Below, piece after piece: positions 29,236-39,789 of a DNA stretch of 64,000 nucleotides. The position numbers and the translations under genes were made by a program. The notes beneath the pieces are model-generated. The model saw only the letters and a program-made list of their open reading frames with translations, made no database searches and was not told the origin of the DNA. Positions within the stretch are counted from its first letter, which is position 1, and every line of letters starts with the position of its first letter. Source of the DNA: an uncultured Psychrobacter sp. (GTDB taxonomy: Bacteria; Pseudomonadota; Gammaproteobacteria; Pseudomonadales; Moraxellaceae); the NCBI RefSeq assembly GCF_947488565.1, contig NZ_CANKZC010000002.1:62001-126000 (forward strand). Direction: 5' to 3'.

Positions 29236-31017
29236 TTATAAATCTAAAATAACTTTGGCTGCGACTGCCAATTGATAAACGATTTGTGATATTCCGCGGG
29301 TAATCTCAACGCGCTTGGTTTTGACCTTTGGTAAGACCATAATCTCATCACCCTGCTGGATACGATAAGCGGTATTGACCACTTCATTCGCCCCATTTTG
29401 ATGAATAACTAAGATCTCTTTAGTATCAGCGTTGTCACCAAAGCCGCCTGAATTGGCAACGTAATCGCCAACCGTAAAGTCTGGATTAAAGGTGAGCGCG
29501 CCTTGCGACCGTACTTGACCATTAACGGTTATCACTGATGTTTGCGCAGGTATTTCAATGACATCACCTTGCTGAAGGATAATATCCTGCCAAGAATTTG
29601 GTACGACTACTATCTGCCCGTCAGGTCTAACAGTACGTGCCTTGGCTACAAATTGTTTGACCAAATTGGCATCGTCTTGACGTAATGCTGCCTCCTCACG
29701 CGTCGTTGATTGAGTAGCTAGCGTCAATTCTTCTAAGCGATCAAGCGACTCATTAATCATGCGTTTTTGTTGCTCGGCCACCGACTGACGATAAATCGTC
29801 AAATGCGTCAGCTTCGCTAATGGACTCGGTTGTAATTGCGGTACGATGTCTTTTAGACGAGCACCATAAGGCACAACCATAGCACCATTACCCGTATGAG
29901 CACCTTTGACTTGTACCGCGATAGTGCCAGCATAACGATCTGAGGTAACGACCAGTTGATCGCCATTATAAACGGACACATCTTGTGCATCGGCAAGCGA
30001 GTAATATTCTGCTGTTTGTGCGCGTCCTGCACTGCGAGTAATGCTGACGTTGGTTGCATTGGCAGCCGGGTTAGCAACTTGTAATACATCACCAATGGTC
30101 AAGTCATTGACATCAAACTCAAAGGTGTATTCATTCTGAACCTGTCCGCTCACAGCGAAAGTTTTTTTCTGCGGTGCAGCCGTGATCACATCGCCATCGC
30201 GAAAAGAAAATGGCTGCAGCTTACCTGCTAATAAAAAATCATATAAATTGACTTGCTGTAATAGCTGACCATTACGCTTGATTTGAATATCAATATAACT
30301 GCCACGTGTTGGGTCAACGCCGCCTGCCCGATCTAAATATGAGAGCACTGAGTCTGCTGCGAGCCCGCCATAATAACCAGGTTGCTTGACGAAACCTGTG
30401 ACAAACACTTTCACAGGCTGGGCTTGCTCTAATGAAGCATAAACACCGACGTTTGAGCGATAAATACGGTTGACAGCACTTTTGACGACGTTCTGTAGGT
30501 TGCCATTTTGTACACCAGATATCCGTACTGGACCCACGTTGGGTAGGAATATATTGCCTTGCGGATCAACAGTCATAGTCGATGCAAACTGATAAGCACC
30601 CCACATACGTACTTGTACATTATCACCAGGATTGATGACGTAGCTGTCATTAAAGGTAGAGCCTGATGTGGTAGAAAACGCACCGCGAAACAATTGCTCA
30701 CCGAACATCAGGTCTTGCGTACTGATGTCTTGATAAGGACGCGTGGTATTAATGACGGATTGACTTGGTAAACTGGCAGCATTGACTGCCTCTTGCGTCG
30801 TAGCCTGACCAGGAACACCGCCTGCGAATGCTTGAGTCGAGACATTGATATTATTACGGTTTTGATCCTGACTGGTATTGTTGGCACTGGTTCCAAAGCT
30901 AGACCCTGCCATCTGTTCTGCATAGCTGGTGGCAGCCATTGCTGGAAGACTAGTAGCAGCCATCGTCAAACTGATCACTTTAATCATCATCACGATTGGG
31001 CGTGGTTTCATGTTCAT
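29236..31017 (-). CDS. kpsD: Polysaccharide export protein, KpsD type
   Basis: Periplasmic/outer-membrane partner of the capsule exporter, 593 aa. It has a signal peptide (VISLTMAATSLPAMAATS). A poly-export domain follows at about 118-200, with YVINPGDNVQVRMWGAYQF and VDPQGNIFLPNVGPVRISGV. Repeated SLBB-like domains come next (PVKVFVTGFVKQPGYYGGL; KTFAVSGQVQNEYTFEF; VITVNGQVRSQGALTF). No lipobox is seen, which fits KpsD rather than lipoprotein Wza. It begins 56 bp before kpsC, and AAGGA precedes the start. Confidence 0.92.
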   Translation of the reverse strand: MNMKPRPIVMMIKVISLTMAATSLPAMAATSYAEQMAGSSFGTSANNTSQDQNRNNINVSTQAFAGGVPGQATTQEAVNAASLPSQSVINTTRPYQDISTQDLMFGEQLFRGAFSTTSGSTFNDSYVINPGDNVQVRMWGAYQFASTMTVDPQGNIFLPNVGPVRISGVQNGNLQNVVKSAVNRIYRSNVGVYASLEQAQPVKVFVTGFVKQPGYYGGLAADSVLSYLDRAGGVDPTRGSYIDIQIKRNGQLLQQVNLYDFLLAGKLQPFSFRDGDVITAAPQKKTFAVSGQVQNEYTFEFDVNDLTIGDVLQVANPAANATNVSITRSAGRAQTAEYYSLADAQDVSVYNGDQLVVTSDRYAGTIAVQVKGAHTGNGAMVVPYGARLKDIVPQLQPSPLAKLTHLTIYRQSVAEQQKRMINESLDRLEELTLATQSTTREEAALRQDDANLVKQFVAKARTVRPDGQIVVVPNSWQDIILQQGDVIEIPAQTSVITVNGQVRSQGALTFNPDFTVGDYVANSGGFGDNADTKEILVIHQNGANEVVNTAYRIQQGDEIMVLPKVKTKRVEITRGISQIVYQLAVAAKVILDL

Positions 31018-31189
31018 GAGCGGTATTCCTTTGCTGATCTGTCGATCATTGCTGATATCTGATTATATAAGTCAAATTGATCAAATCGTTTACAGTTGTT
31101 AGATATATTAAATTGCTAACGACTTGCAGTATTAATAACTGGCTGTTTACTTATCACAACCAGTGTTTTTTCCAACCACCAATGCCAAA

Positions 31190-32305
31190 CTAGCTACGAT
31201 GATCACGTATGACTGCCATGACTAATCGCACAAAGCCATAAAGCATTATTAATAACGCCAGCGATGTCCAGATGATGTAGGCACGGCGCGGATACAACGC
31301 ATCTTCAGCCTCATAAGGGGTTGAGATGACGATCAGGTTCTTCATTTTCTTGAAGGCTTCTAGACGTGCTTTTTCAAGTGAAGATAGCGACAATTTATAA
31401 AGCTCAGTCGCAAAATCGACATCCGCTTTAATCGTTTCAAACTGTACTGCTTGACGATTCAATTTAGTCGTACTTGGGGAGGTCAGCTTGGTTTGTTCTT
31501 GAGTGATTTGTTCTTCTACCGCTCTAATCTGACTTCTTATCGACACCACTTGCGGCGCATCAGGGTTCAAGTAACTAAGCAGCTGCCGCTCTTCAGTGCG
31601 TAGTGAGCTTAACTGCGCTTGTAAACTACCAATCAGTTGATTTACTATCTGCGCATTGGCTTGCGGATCATAGATCTCATTAGTATTTTGATAGGTAAGT
31701 AGCTGCTCTTTAGCTTCATTTAGACGATCTTGCGACTCATCTAGCTGAGTTTCGGCAAATACGAGCTGGTCACGAGCGACTTCTTGCGAGATACGGTTGA
31801 CGAACTGCTCAGACTCACCCAAGATAGCTTTATTGAGCTCATGAGCGTAATCTGAATCAAAGGCTTCTGTTGAGACACTAAGGATGTAACTTTGCTCATC
31901 TAAGTCGATATGAACGCGCTTTTTGAAGTACTCAAGTAGCTCCTCTTGTGACGCTTCAGGGTTTATCTCATAGATAGGGTCTGAACCATCGACATAATAA
32001 GCTTCTCGAAACTGAAACTTATTATCAAGACGTTTGATCATGTCATTGGACAGGATATATTCGGTCAGATAAGTGGCATCTTCCTTACTGGTGCTATTAA
32101 CGCCCAGTAGCGCCGATAAACCGCCGCCAGAGGGTACGCTTGCATCACTCACTTGTTTGACCACTACGTCAGAAGTCGAAATAAAGCGCGGATGTGCAAG
32201 CGTCATGACATAAAAAATCACCAAGACCCAAGGCAGGATTACCAAGCCGATAAACAGCGAGAAGTCAATAATCTTATTTTTTCGCTTTGTGGACATGCTC
32301 TTCAT
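31190..32305 (-). CDS. kpsE: Capsule export inner-membrane protein, KpsE type
   Basis: Polysaccharide co-polymerase/adaptor linking the KpsMT transporter with the outer-membrane channel. About 371 aa. One membrane helix near the N-terminus (FSLFIGLVILPWVLVIFYVM) and one near the C-terminus (YIIWTSLALLIMLYGFVRLV) flank a long periplasmic coiled-coil domain. That domain contains LDESQDRLNEAKEQLLTYQN and a PYEAEDALYPRR proline region, as in KpsE/Wzz-like proteins. An ATG at 32305 behind GAGG, or one at 32296, is the likely start; the TTG at 32314 is less likely. The start overlaps the kpsT stop by about 30 bp, implying coupled translation. Confidence 0.92.
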   Translation of the reverse strand: MKSMSTKRKNKIIDFSLFIGLVILPWVLVIFYVMTLAHPRFISTSDVVVKQVSDASVPSGGGLSALLGVNSTSKEDATYLTEYILSNDMIKRLDNKFQFREAYYVDGSDPIYEINPEASQEELLEYFKKRVHIDLDEQSYILSVSTEAFDSDYAHELNKAILGESEQFVNRISQEVARDQLVFAETQLDESQDRLNEAKEQLLTYQNTNEIYDPQANAQIVNQLIGSLQAQLSSLRTEERQLLSYLNPDAPQVVSIRSQIRAVEEQITQEQTKLTSPSTTKLNRQAVQFETIKADVDFATELYKLSLSSLEKARLEAFKKMKNLIVISTPYEAEDALYPRRAYIIWTSLALLIMLYGFVRLVMAVIRDHRS

Positions 32306-32945
32306 ATACCTCAATCGCTTCTTTTGTATCGTTAAACACGAGTGCTGTTTGATCCATTAACACAATACCAATATCGCAGTTGCGCTTAATGTCACCAATA
32401 TTATGCGACACTATTAAAAATCCTGCTTGCGCACGGCGAGCCGCCAAAATATCCTCACTACGCTTACGAAAAGCGGCGTCACCAACGGCACCTGCTTCAT
32501 CGAGCATATAATAATCAAAATCAAACGCTAGACTTAAACCAAAAGTCAGACGTGACTTCATTCCCGATGAGTAGCTTTTGACCGGCATATCAAAATAATT
32601 ACCGATATCAGCAAACTCTTCAACAAAACGAATTTTTTCATCAATATAAGGACCGCTTGAATATAATCGACAAACAAAACGTACGTTTTGACGTCCAGTC
32701 AAGCTACCTTGAAAGCCACCTGCAACGCCTACTGGCCATGAAATCGTTGAGTCAGTAATAATCTCACCGTGGTCCGGCTCATCAAGTCCGCATATAATGC
32801 GTAGCAAGGTAGACTTACCAGCACCGTTACGGCCTAGCAAACCCACACTTTGTTTATCACCAATGGTCAGGTTTAAGTCTTTAAATAGATAATGCCGACC
32901 TTGCTTGGTCATAAACGACTTGGAAACGTTTTTTATTTCAATCAT
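32274..32945 (-). CDS. kpsT: Capsule ABC transporter ATP-binding protein, KpsT type
   Basis: ATPase of the capsule exporter, 223 aa, the KpsT length. Walker A is LLGRNGAGKSTLLRIICG, the signature is SYSSGMKSRLTFGLSLAF, and Walker B is YYMLDEAGA; the switch His is in IVSHNIGD. The Walker B glutamate stands in a DEAGAVGD context typical of KpsT/CtrD proteins. It lies 45 bp after kpsM and overlaps kpsE. Confidence 0.95.
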   Translation of the reverse strand: MIEIKNVSKSFMTKQGRHYLFKDLNLTIGDKQSVGLLGRNGAGKSTLLRIICGLDEPDHGEIITDSTISWPVGVAGGFQGSLTGRQNVRFVCRLYSSGPYIDEKIRFVEEFADIGNYFDMPVKSYSSGMKSRLTFGLSLAFDFDYYMLDEAGAVGDAAFRKRSEDILAARRAQAGFLIVSHNIGDIKRNCDIGIVLMDQTALVFNDTKEAIEVYEEHVHKAKK

Positions 32946-32990
32946 TTACTTCTCTTTTAGTACAACTTATATAAATTGGTATCTATCAAT

Positions 32991-33803
32991 TCAACGAGAA
33001 CGAATCATGTCACGTTCAGCAAATTTATAAAGCAGCAAGCCTAAAAAGTTGACACTAAACATCCATTTTAGAAAGTAACCTATATCAATGTGGTAGGCTG
33101 GGTAGTTGGGGGCAAATGCATGCCTGATAAGTTCAATGTTATGAATAAAAGGGTTATATAGTAAATAACTAAAATAGGGTTCTGGAATAATATGAATAGG
33201 ATAAATAATTCCAGACGTGAAATATAAAATGGTAAACAATATAGTAATTACCTTACTAATTTCACCACCATAATATCCAACAACCATCATAATTAAAGCA
33301 ATACCAAAACTAAATATAAAAAGTGTCGCCCAACAAAATAGTACGATATGTAAGTTTTCTAAACTGGCATAGATATCAAAAAAAGCTAAGCCCAGCAATA
33401 ATAGTATCGAGGTAAAAAAATAAATAACGAGCTCTAAAAATGAGCGAGCAATGATGACATCGATGTGTTTGATTGAACGATACATCAACAGGCCTTTATT
33501 GGCTTCAACAGCCCCTAACGCTCTTGTAGCTATCTTCTGAAACATGCGAAAGGGAACCATTCCGGCTACCAAAAACAGAGAGAAATCCATTCCAGGAACC
33601 AAACGCTCACGAATCGCACCAAAGATTACTAAAAATATCAATACCTGAAAAAGCACTTCTAACGGCGCCCACAGGTAACCCAAACGATAACCACCAAAAC
33701 GCGTTTGTAGCTCACGCATTAGTAATGCATGAAAGGCGGCGCCCATGACTTTAAGGCCACTGCGATGCTTAATAGGACGATAAGGAGGCAATTGTACAGA
33801 CAT
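32991..33803 (-). CDS. kpsM: Capsule ABC transporter permease, KpsM type
   Basis: ABC-2 family inner membrane permease, 270 aa from the ATG at 33803 (MSVQLPPYRPIKHRSG); an upstream TTG at 33824 is less likely. It has about six membrane helices, for example VLIFLVIFGAI, FFTSILLLLGLAF and VITILFTILYFTSGIIYPIH. The cytoplasmic LMRELQTRFGGYRLGYLWA segment before the first helix is the family signature. It is the first of the six-gene run kpsM-T-E-D-C-S. About 190 bp upstream, the tRNA-Met terminator separates it from tRNA transcription. Confidence 0.94.
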   Translation of the reverse strand: MSVQLPPYRPIKHRSGLKVMGAAFHALLMRELQTRFGGYRLGYLWAPLEVLFQVLIFLVIFGAIRERLVPGMDFSLFLVAGMVPFRMFQKIATRALGAVEANKGLLMYRSIKHIDVIIARSFLELVIYFFTSILLLLGLAFFDIYASLENLHIVLFCWATLFIFSFGIALIMMVVGYYGGEISKVITILFTILYFTSGIIYPIHIIPEPYFSYLLYNPFIHNIELIRHAFAPNYPAYHIDIGYFLKWMFSVNFLGLLLYKFAERDMIRSR

Positions 33804-33993
33804 AGCGTTACAGGACTTCACCAAAAACAGCCCCTATGATAAGTAAGAGGGACATAAGTTACAAGAAATAATCTGTGAGTAGGTAGATAAAGCTATGTTT
33901 TGGCAAGAAATTGGCAAGTAAATAACGGTAGCAATAATCGTTCAGTAAGCTGGTATCATTCAGACAGCCACTGTCTATCGACTTATTTCAGAC

Positions 33994-34020
33994 AAAAAAA
34001 AACCAACCACAAAGGATTGG
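33994..34020 (-). terminator. Terminator of tRNA-Met
   Basis: On the minus strand CCAATC pairs with GGTTGG around a CTTTGT loop, followed by nine T's. It lies 34 bp past the tRNA 3' end and insulates the capsule genes. Confidence 0.85.
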
Positions 34021-34053
34021 ATTTATTCGTACTACACGTTACTACTATATAGA

Positions 34054-34130
34054 TGGTGGCGATGGAGAGACTTGAACTCTCGACCTCACGATTATGAGTC
34101 GTGCGCTCTAACCAGCTGAGCTACATCGCC
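34054..34130 (-). tRNA. tRNA-Met (CAU), elongator
   Basis: 77 nt on the minus strand including the encoded CCA (34054-34056). The acceptor stem GGCGATG/CATCGCC is perfect, the D-arm reads AGCTCAGCTGGTTAGAGC, the anticodon loop CTCATAA gives CAU, and the T-loop contains GTTCAAGTC. The paired G1-C72 rules out the initiator tRNA, which has a C1-A72 mismatch; a CAU tRNA-Ile2 (modified C34) is a remote alternative. Confidence 0.95.
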
Positions 34131-34144
34131 ATTTAAGGCTCGGT

Positions 34145-34173
34145 ATTATGCCGATACAGGTGACCGACGTCAA
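34145..34173 (-). promoter_or_regulatory. Promoter of tRNA-Met
   Basis: On the minus strand, TTGACG (complement of 34168-34173), a 17-bp spacer, and CATAAT (complement of 34145-34150), ending 14 bp before the tRNA 5' end. Near-consensus sigma-70 promoter at the expected place. Confidence 0.85.
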
Positions 34174-34265
34174 CCCCTAAACAGCATTTTTTGCAAAAAA
34201 TATGAATTTCGTTCAAATTAGCTGCAATTGTTATCACTATTATTGATAAAGCACGAACAATAAAA

Positions 34266-34630
<365 letters not shown>

Positions 34631-34635
34631 GCGCT

Positions 34636-34641
34636 AGTATA
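34636..34641 (-). promoter_or_regulatory. Candidate -10 of rnpB
   Basis: TATACT on the minus strand, 6-7 bp before the expected RNA 5' end. The -35 region is weak (TTCCTA at 18-bp spacing). Confidence 0.6.
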
Positions 34642-34710
34642 GCAAATCTAATCGCAGACTAGGAATAAGTTTTACGCTTATTTGCACTTTTAAGACCAGA
34701 TTAAGACTTT

Positions 34711-35448
34711 TTAAATAAAATTCGATGGTAAAACCCACGCTTTATCTACTGACGCTGTTTGGTTGTCAGGCAGTGTTGTATCGTTTAGATAAGGCAACTG
34801 TAACCAATGTGTGGTTGGATAATGCTGTTGTATGTGGTTTTTTAAAAACTCAATTGTACTAGTAGCTATCTCATTATCGGTATTAAGGCTCGTATCATGT
34901 ATGGGATTATAAACAATACTATGCACAGACAATCCACGCGCTTTTATCGCCTCTAGACTAAGCAGCGTATGATTGATACTGCCGAGGCGACCAGAAGTGA
35001 CTAATACTATAGGATAGCCTTGAGTGGCAATATAATCTAAGGTTAATAGTTGCTCTATAATAGGTACGAGCAAACCACCTGCGCCTTCTAATAGCACCAC
35101 ATCATAATCGGCCTGCAAACAGCGCGTAGCATTGTCAATGACTTTGGGGTCTAAGACTGCTTTGGCAAGTTTTACCGCCAAATGCGGTGAAGCAGGCTTT
35201 TGATAACGATAAGGACAAGTTGTAAAATCCAAATCATAAGACTGTAGAGGAATACCCATTAACCTACGATGAGTGATGATGTCATCAGCGATACTCATTT
35301 TGCCATCATTATCGAGCGTCACGCCGGTCTGTACCAGCTTTTGGGTAATGACACTGATGCCTTGTGTCATTAACGCTTTAGCAATCATTCCAGTCGCGTA
35401 AGTTTTACCGATGTCGGTATCAATACCAGATACAAATAGGACGCTCAT
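34711..35448 (-). CDS. bioD: Dethiobiotin synthetase
   Basis: ATP-dependent ring closure of 7,8-diaminopelargonate with CO2 to dethiobiotin. 245 aa. The P-loop is SGIDTDIGKTYATGM at the N-terminus; KLVQTGV supplies the conserved Lys; LLEGAGGLLVPI is the second signature; LVTSGRLGSINHTLLSLEAI matches the family. AAGG precedes the ATG. It is 43 bp downstream of bioA, so the two probably form an operon. bioB, bioF and bioC are not in the window. Confidence 0.95.
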   Translation of the reverse strand: MSVLFVSGIDTDIGKTYATGMIAKALMTQGISVITQKLVQTGVTLDNDGKMSIADDIITHRRLMGIPLQSYDLDFTTCPYRYQKPASPHLAVKLAKAVLDPKVIDNATRCLQADYDVVLLEGAGGLLVPIIEQLLTLDYIATQGYPIVLVTSGRLGSINHTLLSLEAIKARGLSVHSIVYNPIHDTSLNTDNEIATSTIEFLKNHIQQHYPTTHWLQLPYLNDTTLPDNQTASVDKAWVLPSNFI

Positions 35449-35491
35449 TATCTACCTTAATAAGAAACTTGTTTTTGCGTATTTTCAATTT

Positions 35492-36796
35492 TTATTGCGC
35501 CAGTTGTAAGGTTTGCAGATAGCTTGTCACTACCTTTAACAACGCCTGGCACAATGTGTTAAGTTCACTATCTGTAATCACATAAGGCGGCATAATATAA
35601 ATCAATTTTCCAAAAGGTCTGACCCAAATACCATTATCAATCAATAACGCTTGGAAAGTAGGCATATCAACGGCCATCTCTAGCTCGATTACAGCAACTG
35701 CCCCCAAACACCTGACTTCTTTCACACCATCTAACGCCGTAGCAGGCGCGAGCTGCTGCTGCATCACAGCTTGCATATTTGCCGTACGCGCCTCGATATC
35801 GTAAGACATGATTAAATCAATCGACGCACAGGCAACCGCGCATGCCAGCGGGTTACCCATAAAGGTCGGCCCATGCATCAGCGCTGGATAATCACTGTGA
35901 TGAATAGTATCCGCGATTTGTCTTGTACATAAGGTGGCAGCAAATGTCATATAACCACCTGTTAGCGCCTTACCAATGGTCATAATGTCAGGACAGATAT
36001 TTGCATGTTCACACGCAAACAGCTTACCGCTGCGTCCAAAGCCTGTAGCAATCTCATCAGCGATTAACAACACGTCATACTCATCACATAGCTTACGTAA
36101 CAGTTGCAGGTATTCAGGACTATAAAAGCGCATACCGCCTGCGCCTTGAATAATTGGTTCAATAATAAATCCGGCAAGCTTATCGCTGTTGTTGGCAAAA
36201 AACTGGGTTAATTCATCGCGCACGTCTTGCGTTAACTTATGCTCAAACCCCATAGGCGGCGCAGAAACAAAATGCTGCGTCGGTAATTGCGTGCCATATA
36301 AGCTGTGCATGCCATTGACCGGATCGCAGATACTCATGGCATGCCAAGTATCGCCATAGTAGCCTGAATGGGTCGAGGCAAATTGGTTTTTATCAGTACG
36401 TCCGACCGCGATTTGGTATTGCAGCGCCATTTTTAGCGCCACTTCCACAGCGATGCTGCCACTATCAGCATAGAATATCGCATCAAGTCCTTTTGGCACT
36501 ATCTTTAGCAATTTTTCGCCCAGCTCTATCGCCGGCTTATGCGTCAACCCGCCAAACATGACATGCGCCATTTTACCCAGCTGCTTTGTGATAGCAGTAT
36601 TTAGTTTGGGATGATTATATCCATGTACGCTCGCCCACCACGACGACATGCCATCGATAAGGCGCGTACCATCTTCAGTGACGATGTAGATACCCTCCGC
36701 ATGATCAATAACGATATTAGAATAAGTGGGCGGTAGACTGGCATAAGGATGCCAAAGATGATGGTGGTCAAAATCGCTGGTAGAAGTATTTGTCAT
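35492..36796 (-). CDS. bioA: Adenosylmethionine-8-amino-7-oxononanoate aminotransferase
   Basis: PLP enzyme converting KAPA to DAPA using SAM as amino donor. 434 aa. Features are LWHPYAS near the start, the substrate segment DGMSSWWASVHGYNHP, the PLP-phosphate loop ADSGSIAVEVALKMALQY, the IADEIATGFGRSGKLFACE block, and the PLP lysine in GKALTGGYMTFAATLC. It is first in the bioA-bioD pair. Upstream is the ~130-bp repeat at 36929-37054. Confidence 0.96.
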   Translation of the reverse strand: MTNTSTSDFDHHHLWHPYASLPPTYSNIVIDHAEGIYIVTEDGTRLIDGMSSWWASVHGYNHPKLNTAITKQLGKMAHVMFGGLTHKPAIELGEKLLKIVPKGLDAIFYADSGSIAVEVALKMALQYQIAVGRTDKNQFASTHSGYYGDTWHAMSICDPVNGMHSLYGTQLPTQHFVSAPPMGFEHKLTQDVRDELTQFFANNSDKLAGFIIEPIIQGAGGMRFYSPEYLQLLRKLCDEYDVLLIADEIATGFGRSGKLFACEHANICPDIMTIGKALTGGYMTFAATLCTRQIADTIHHSDYPALMHGPTFMGNPLACAVACASIDLIMSYDIEARTANMQAVMQQQLAPATALDGVKEVRCLGAVAVIELEMAVDMPTFQALLIDNGIWVRPFGKLIYIMPPYVITDSELNTLCQALLKVVTSYLQTLQLAQ

Positions 36797-36928
36797 AGCA
36801 CACTCTTAAACATCAAACGTGTGGCAAATTGAGTGTCCATATTCGTCATATTATTCCTAGTTTTTAGCACTTTCATACAGTTAGCATTTCCATACAATTG
36901 GTACTTTTAGTACTTTCGTATAAATAGT

Positions 36929-37054
36929 GAACTCAATTTAAAATAGATAAAGTGCGACTGGGATGATTTTTTCGTAGCCGCTGTGATAGCAGCAAGTAAG
37001 TAAAATTTATACCAGTCGCGTACAACTATTAACGTATCGATTTTATTTTGAGCT
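36929..37054 (+). repeat. Nested inverted-repeat element, copy A
   Basis: 126-bp element. The outer arms are CTCAATTTAAAATAGATA and TATCGATTTTATTTTGAG, the inner arms GCGACTGG (36954-36961) and CCAGTCGC (37012-37019), and the core includes AGCAAGTAAGTAAAATTTAT. The same architecture recurs at 44413, 54154 and 57522. No coding potential. Confidence 0.75.
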
Positions 37055-37086
37055 GAGCATTTATCAATAGCATAATCTATAACGCA

Positions 37087-37344
<258 letters not shown>

Positions 37345-37361
37345 CTATTACATAAGTAGGG

Positions 37362-37964
<603 letters not shown>

Positions 37965-38233
37965 TTATTGGTTAATAATAGCGCTTATGCTAACAAATTT
38001 TGGTTAAACATAATACTTATCTGTGGTCAGTACTCAGTATAACTTTTAATCCAAATCTACTGACTATCGATAACGCACGACTACATTTGCTCTAACATTT
38101 TTAGTAGTAGCTTTGCTACAATAGTTGGTTCGACTCATCCATCTTAGCATGACAAAAACATAATCCGTATTAGGGTTAGGATGAGGAACAGTTAGACAAG
38201 GACACGGTATGTTGTAGTCCTTATGGAGAGATT

Positions 38234-38710
38234 ATGTCAAAAAAATCAAGAAAACCGGACAATCAAATTTGCTCAAATAAAAAAGCGCGGCATGAATATT
38301 TCATTGAAGAAACCTTTGAGGCAGGATTGTCACTACAAGGTTGGGAAGTTAAGGCCATTCGTGCCGGAAAAATGACCATTACCGAAGCTTACATTATCTT
38401 TCGTAATAATGAGGCTTTTCTTTTTGGCGCGCATATTCAGCCATTACTCAGTAGCTCAACGCACGTGAGCCCTGATAGCATTCGTACCCGCAAACTGCTG
38501 CTTAATCGTCGCGAAATCGAAAAGTTGATGGGCGCGGTTAACCAAAAAGGTTATGCTTGCGTGCCATTATCGTGCTACTGGAAGCGCTCTATGGTCAAGT
38601 GTCAAATTGCACTGGCGGTGGGTAAAAAACAACATGACAAACGCAAGACGCTTAAAGATCGTGACTGGGAGCGCGACAAGCAGCGCGGCTTTAAGCAGCA
38701 TTTAGATTAA
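38234..38710 (+). CDS. smpB: SsrA-binding protein SmpB
   Basis: Partner of tmRNA in rescuing stalled ribosomes. 158 aa, normal length. Conserved parts are [53 protein letters not shown], and the basic C-terminal tail with [25 protein letters not shown] lies before the ATG. ssrA itself is not in this window. A terminator follows the stop codon. Confidence 0.97.
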   Translation: MSKKSRKPDNQICSNKKARHEYFIEETFEAGLSLQGWEVKAIRAGKMTITEAYIIFRNNEAFLFGAHIQPLLSSSTHVSPDSIRTRKLLLNRREIEKLMGAVNQKGYACVPLSCYWKRSMVKCQIALAVGKKQHDKRKTLKDRDWERDKQRGFKQHLD

Positions 38711-38730
38711 AAAATTTGTCACCACGCAAT

Positions 38731-38762
38731 AAAAAACGGCTATCGTTATGATAGCCGTTTTT
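38731..38762. terminator. Bidirectional terminator between smpB and the RarD-like gene
   Basis: A-tract, perfect stem ACGGCTATC (38736-38744) / GATAGCCGT (38750-38758) with a short loop, then T-rich DNA. The genes converge, so it can serve both. Confidence 0.88.
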
Positions 38763-38790
38763 CCGTTCATTGTTGCTTTAGTTAAACCAG

Positions 38791-39789
38791 CTACACTGAG
38801 GCCGCGATTTGCTTGCGTTTGGTCGATCGCAACTGCTTGACCCCATGCGCAATTAAAAATGCAATCCCAAGCCAAATCAAACCATAGCTAAAGAGCATGC
38901 CTGACTCAAATGGATTGCCCAAAATGGTGATGGCAAGGATAAAGAGCAATGCCGGCTCCAAATAACTCATCATGCCGTACACGTTGACGGGCAGCATTTG
39001 ACTGGCATCGACATTGGTTTTCATCGCCAGCACACTAAGAATACCCAAGCCAATCAGCATCATGATAAAAAAGCCCGAGCCGCCAACCAGACTTAAACTG
39101 TCAGGCGCCATAAAAAATAAATACCCCAAAGCAAATGGTGCAAAAATGGTTAAATCTACCAGCAGTCCGGTCACCGCACCAACCCCCTGCAAGCGGCGCA
39201 AAATGTAGTACAGCGGATAAGTGCCGCAGACCCAAAGGGTTGCCCAAGATACGCTTTGGGTGCGCACAATCTCACTGCCCACGCCAAGCGCAGCAAACCC
39301 GACGGCAAGCCACTGCAAGCGGCTGAGCTTTTCGCCAAATAAAACACAGCCAAACACCACCATCATCAGCGGAAATAAGAAATATCCCATCGCAGTTTGC
39401 ACGCCCTGCTCATTGACTGGCGCCCACATAAACAGCCAAAACTGACTTAAAAATATTGGCGTTGGCAATAATAGCCACGCCCATTGCTTGAGGCTGCCAA
39501 GCGATTTTAATTTATCAATGTGCCCTCCCAGCTGACCGCTAAAAGTTAAAAACCCAACCAGTGCCGCCCACATCGCCAGCATGCGCCAGATAAATACCTG
39601 CGTACCTGACAACGGCGCCAAAAAGCTACTGTAAGCATATAGCACCCCAAATAAAACATTGGATAAAATAGCTAATGCCACGCCCATCATCAGCGTTCGC
39701 TCCTGCGCGCTACCCGACGCCCATACCGCAGGCATCGGCAGCCGTGACAAGGTCGCGTGAAGCGCACCAGATAAAGTAGACGTTGACAT
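38791..39789 (-). CDS. rarD: RarD-like EamA/DMT-family transporter
   Basis: Inner membrane drug/metabolite transporter of 332 aa with about ten helices. Resemblance to RarD lies in the order and wording of FGVLYAYSSFLAPLSG, SQFWLFMWAPVNEQGVQTAM, GYFLFPLMMVVFGCVLFGEK, RLQWLAVGFAALGV and YGLIWLGIAFLIAHG. Substrate is unknown; RarD was named from a chloramphenicol-sensitivity phenotype in Pseudomonas. It is divergent from an Lrp-type regulator with 267 bp between, suggesting local control, perhaps of amino-acid-like export. Codon use is GC-richer than in neighbours to the left. Confidence 0.85.
   Translation of the reverse strand: MSTSTLSGALHATLSRLPMPAVWASGSAQERTLMMGVALAILSNVLFGVLYAYSSFLAPLSGTQVFIWRMLAMWAALVGFLTFSGQLGGHIDKLKSLGSLKQWAWLLLPTPIFLSQFWLFMWAPVNEQGVQTAMGYFLFPLMMVVFGCVLFGEKLSRLQWLAVGFAALGVGSEIVRTQSVSWATLWVCGTYPLYYILRRLQGVGAVTGLLVDLTIFAPFALGYLFFMAPDSLSLVGGSGFFIMMLIGLGILSVLAMKTNVDASQMLPVNVYGMMSYLEPALLFILAITILGNPFESGMLFSYGLIWLGIAFLIAHGVKQLRSTKRKQIAASV

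Noticed and set aside
32153..32335. Open frame on the plus strand across the kpsT/kpsE overlap
   Set aside because: The overlap is coding on the minus strand in two frames with clear families; the plus-strand frame has no support.
33962..33976. Small palindrome AGACA/TGTCT upstream of kpsM
   Set aside because: Five-bp arms are too short to support an operator call without conservation data.
25372..34130. Genomic island integrated into tRNA-Met with attachment repeats
   Set aside because: No integrase and no visible duplication of the tRNA 3' end near 25 kb; adjacency alone is not enough.
34180..34201. ATTTTTTGC/GCAAAAAAT inverted repeat between rnpB and tRNA-Met as an rnpB terminator
   Set aside because: The stem is nearly all A-T and there is no following T-tract on the rnpB strand; left unassigned.
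39014..39445. Open frames opposite the RarD-like gene
   Set aside because: They are shadows caused by GC-rich codons; they lack ribosome sites and recognisable domains.
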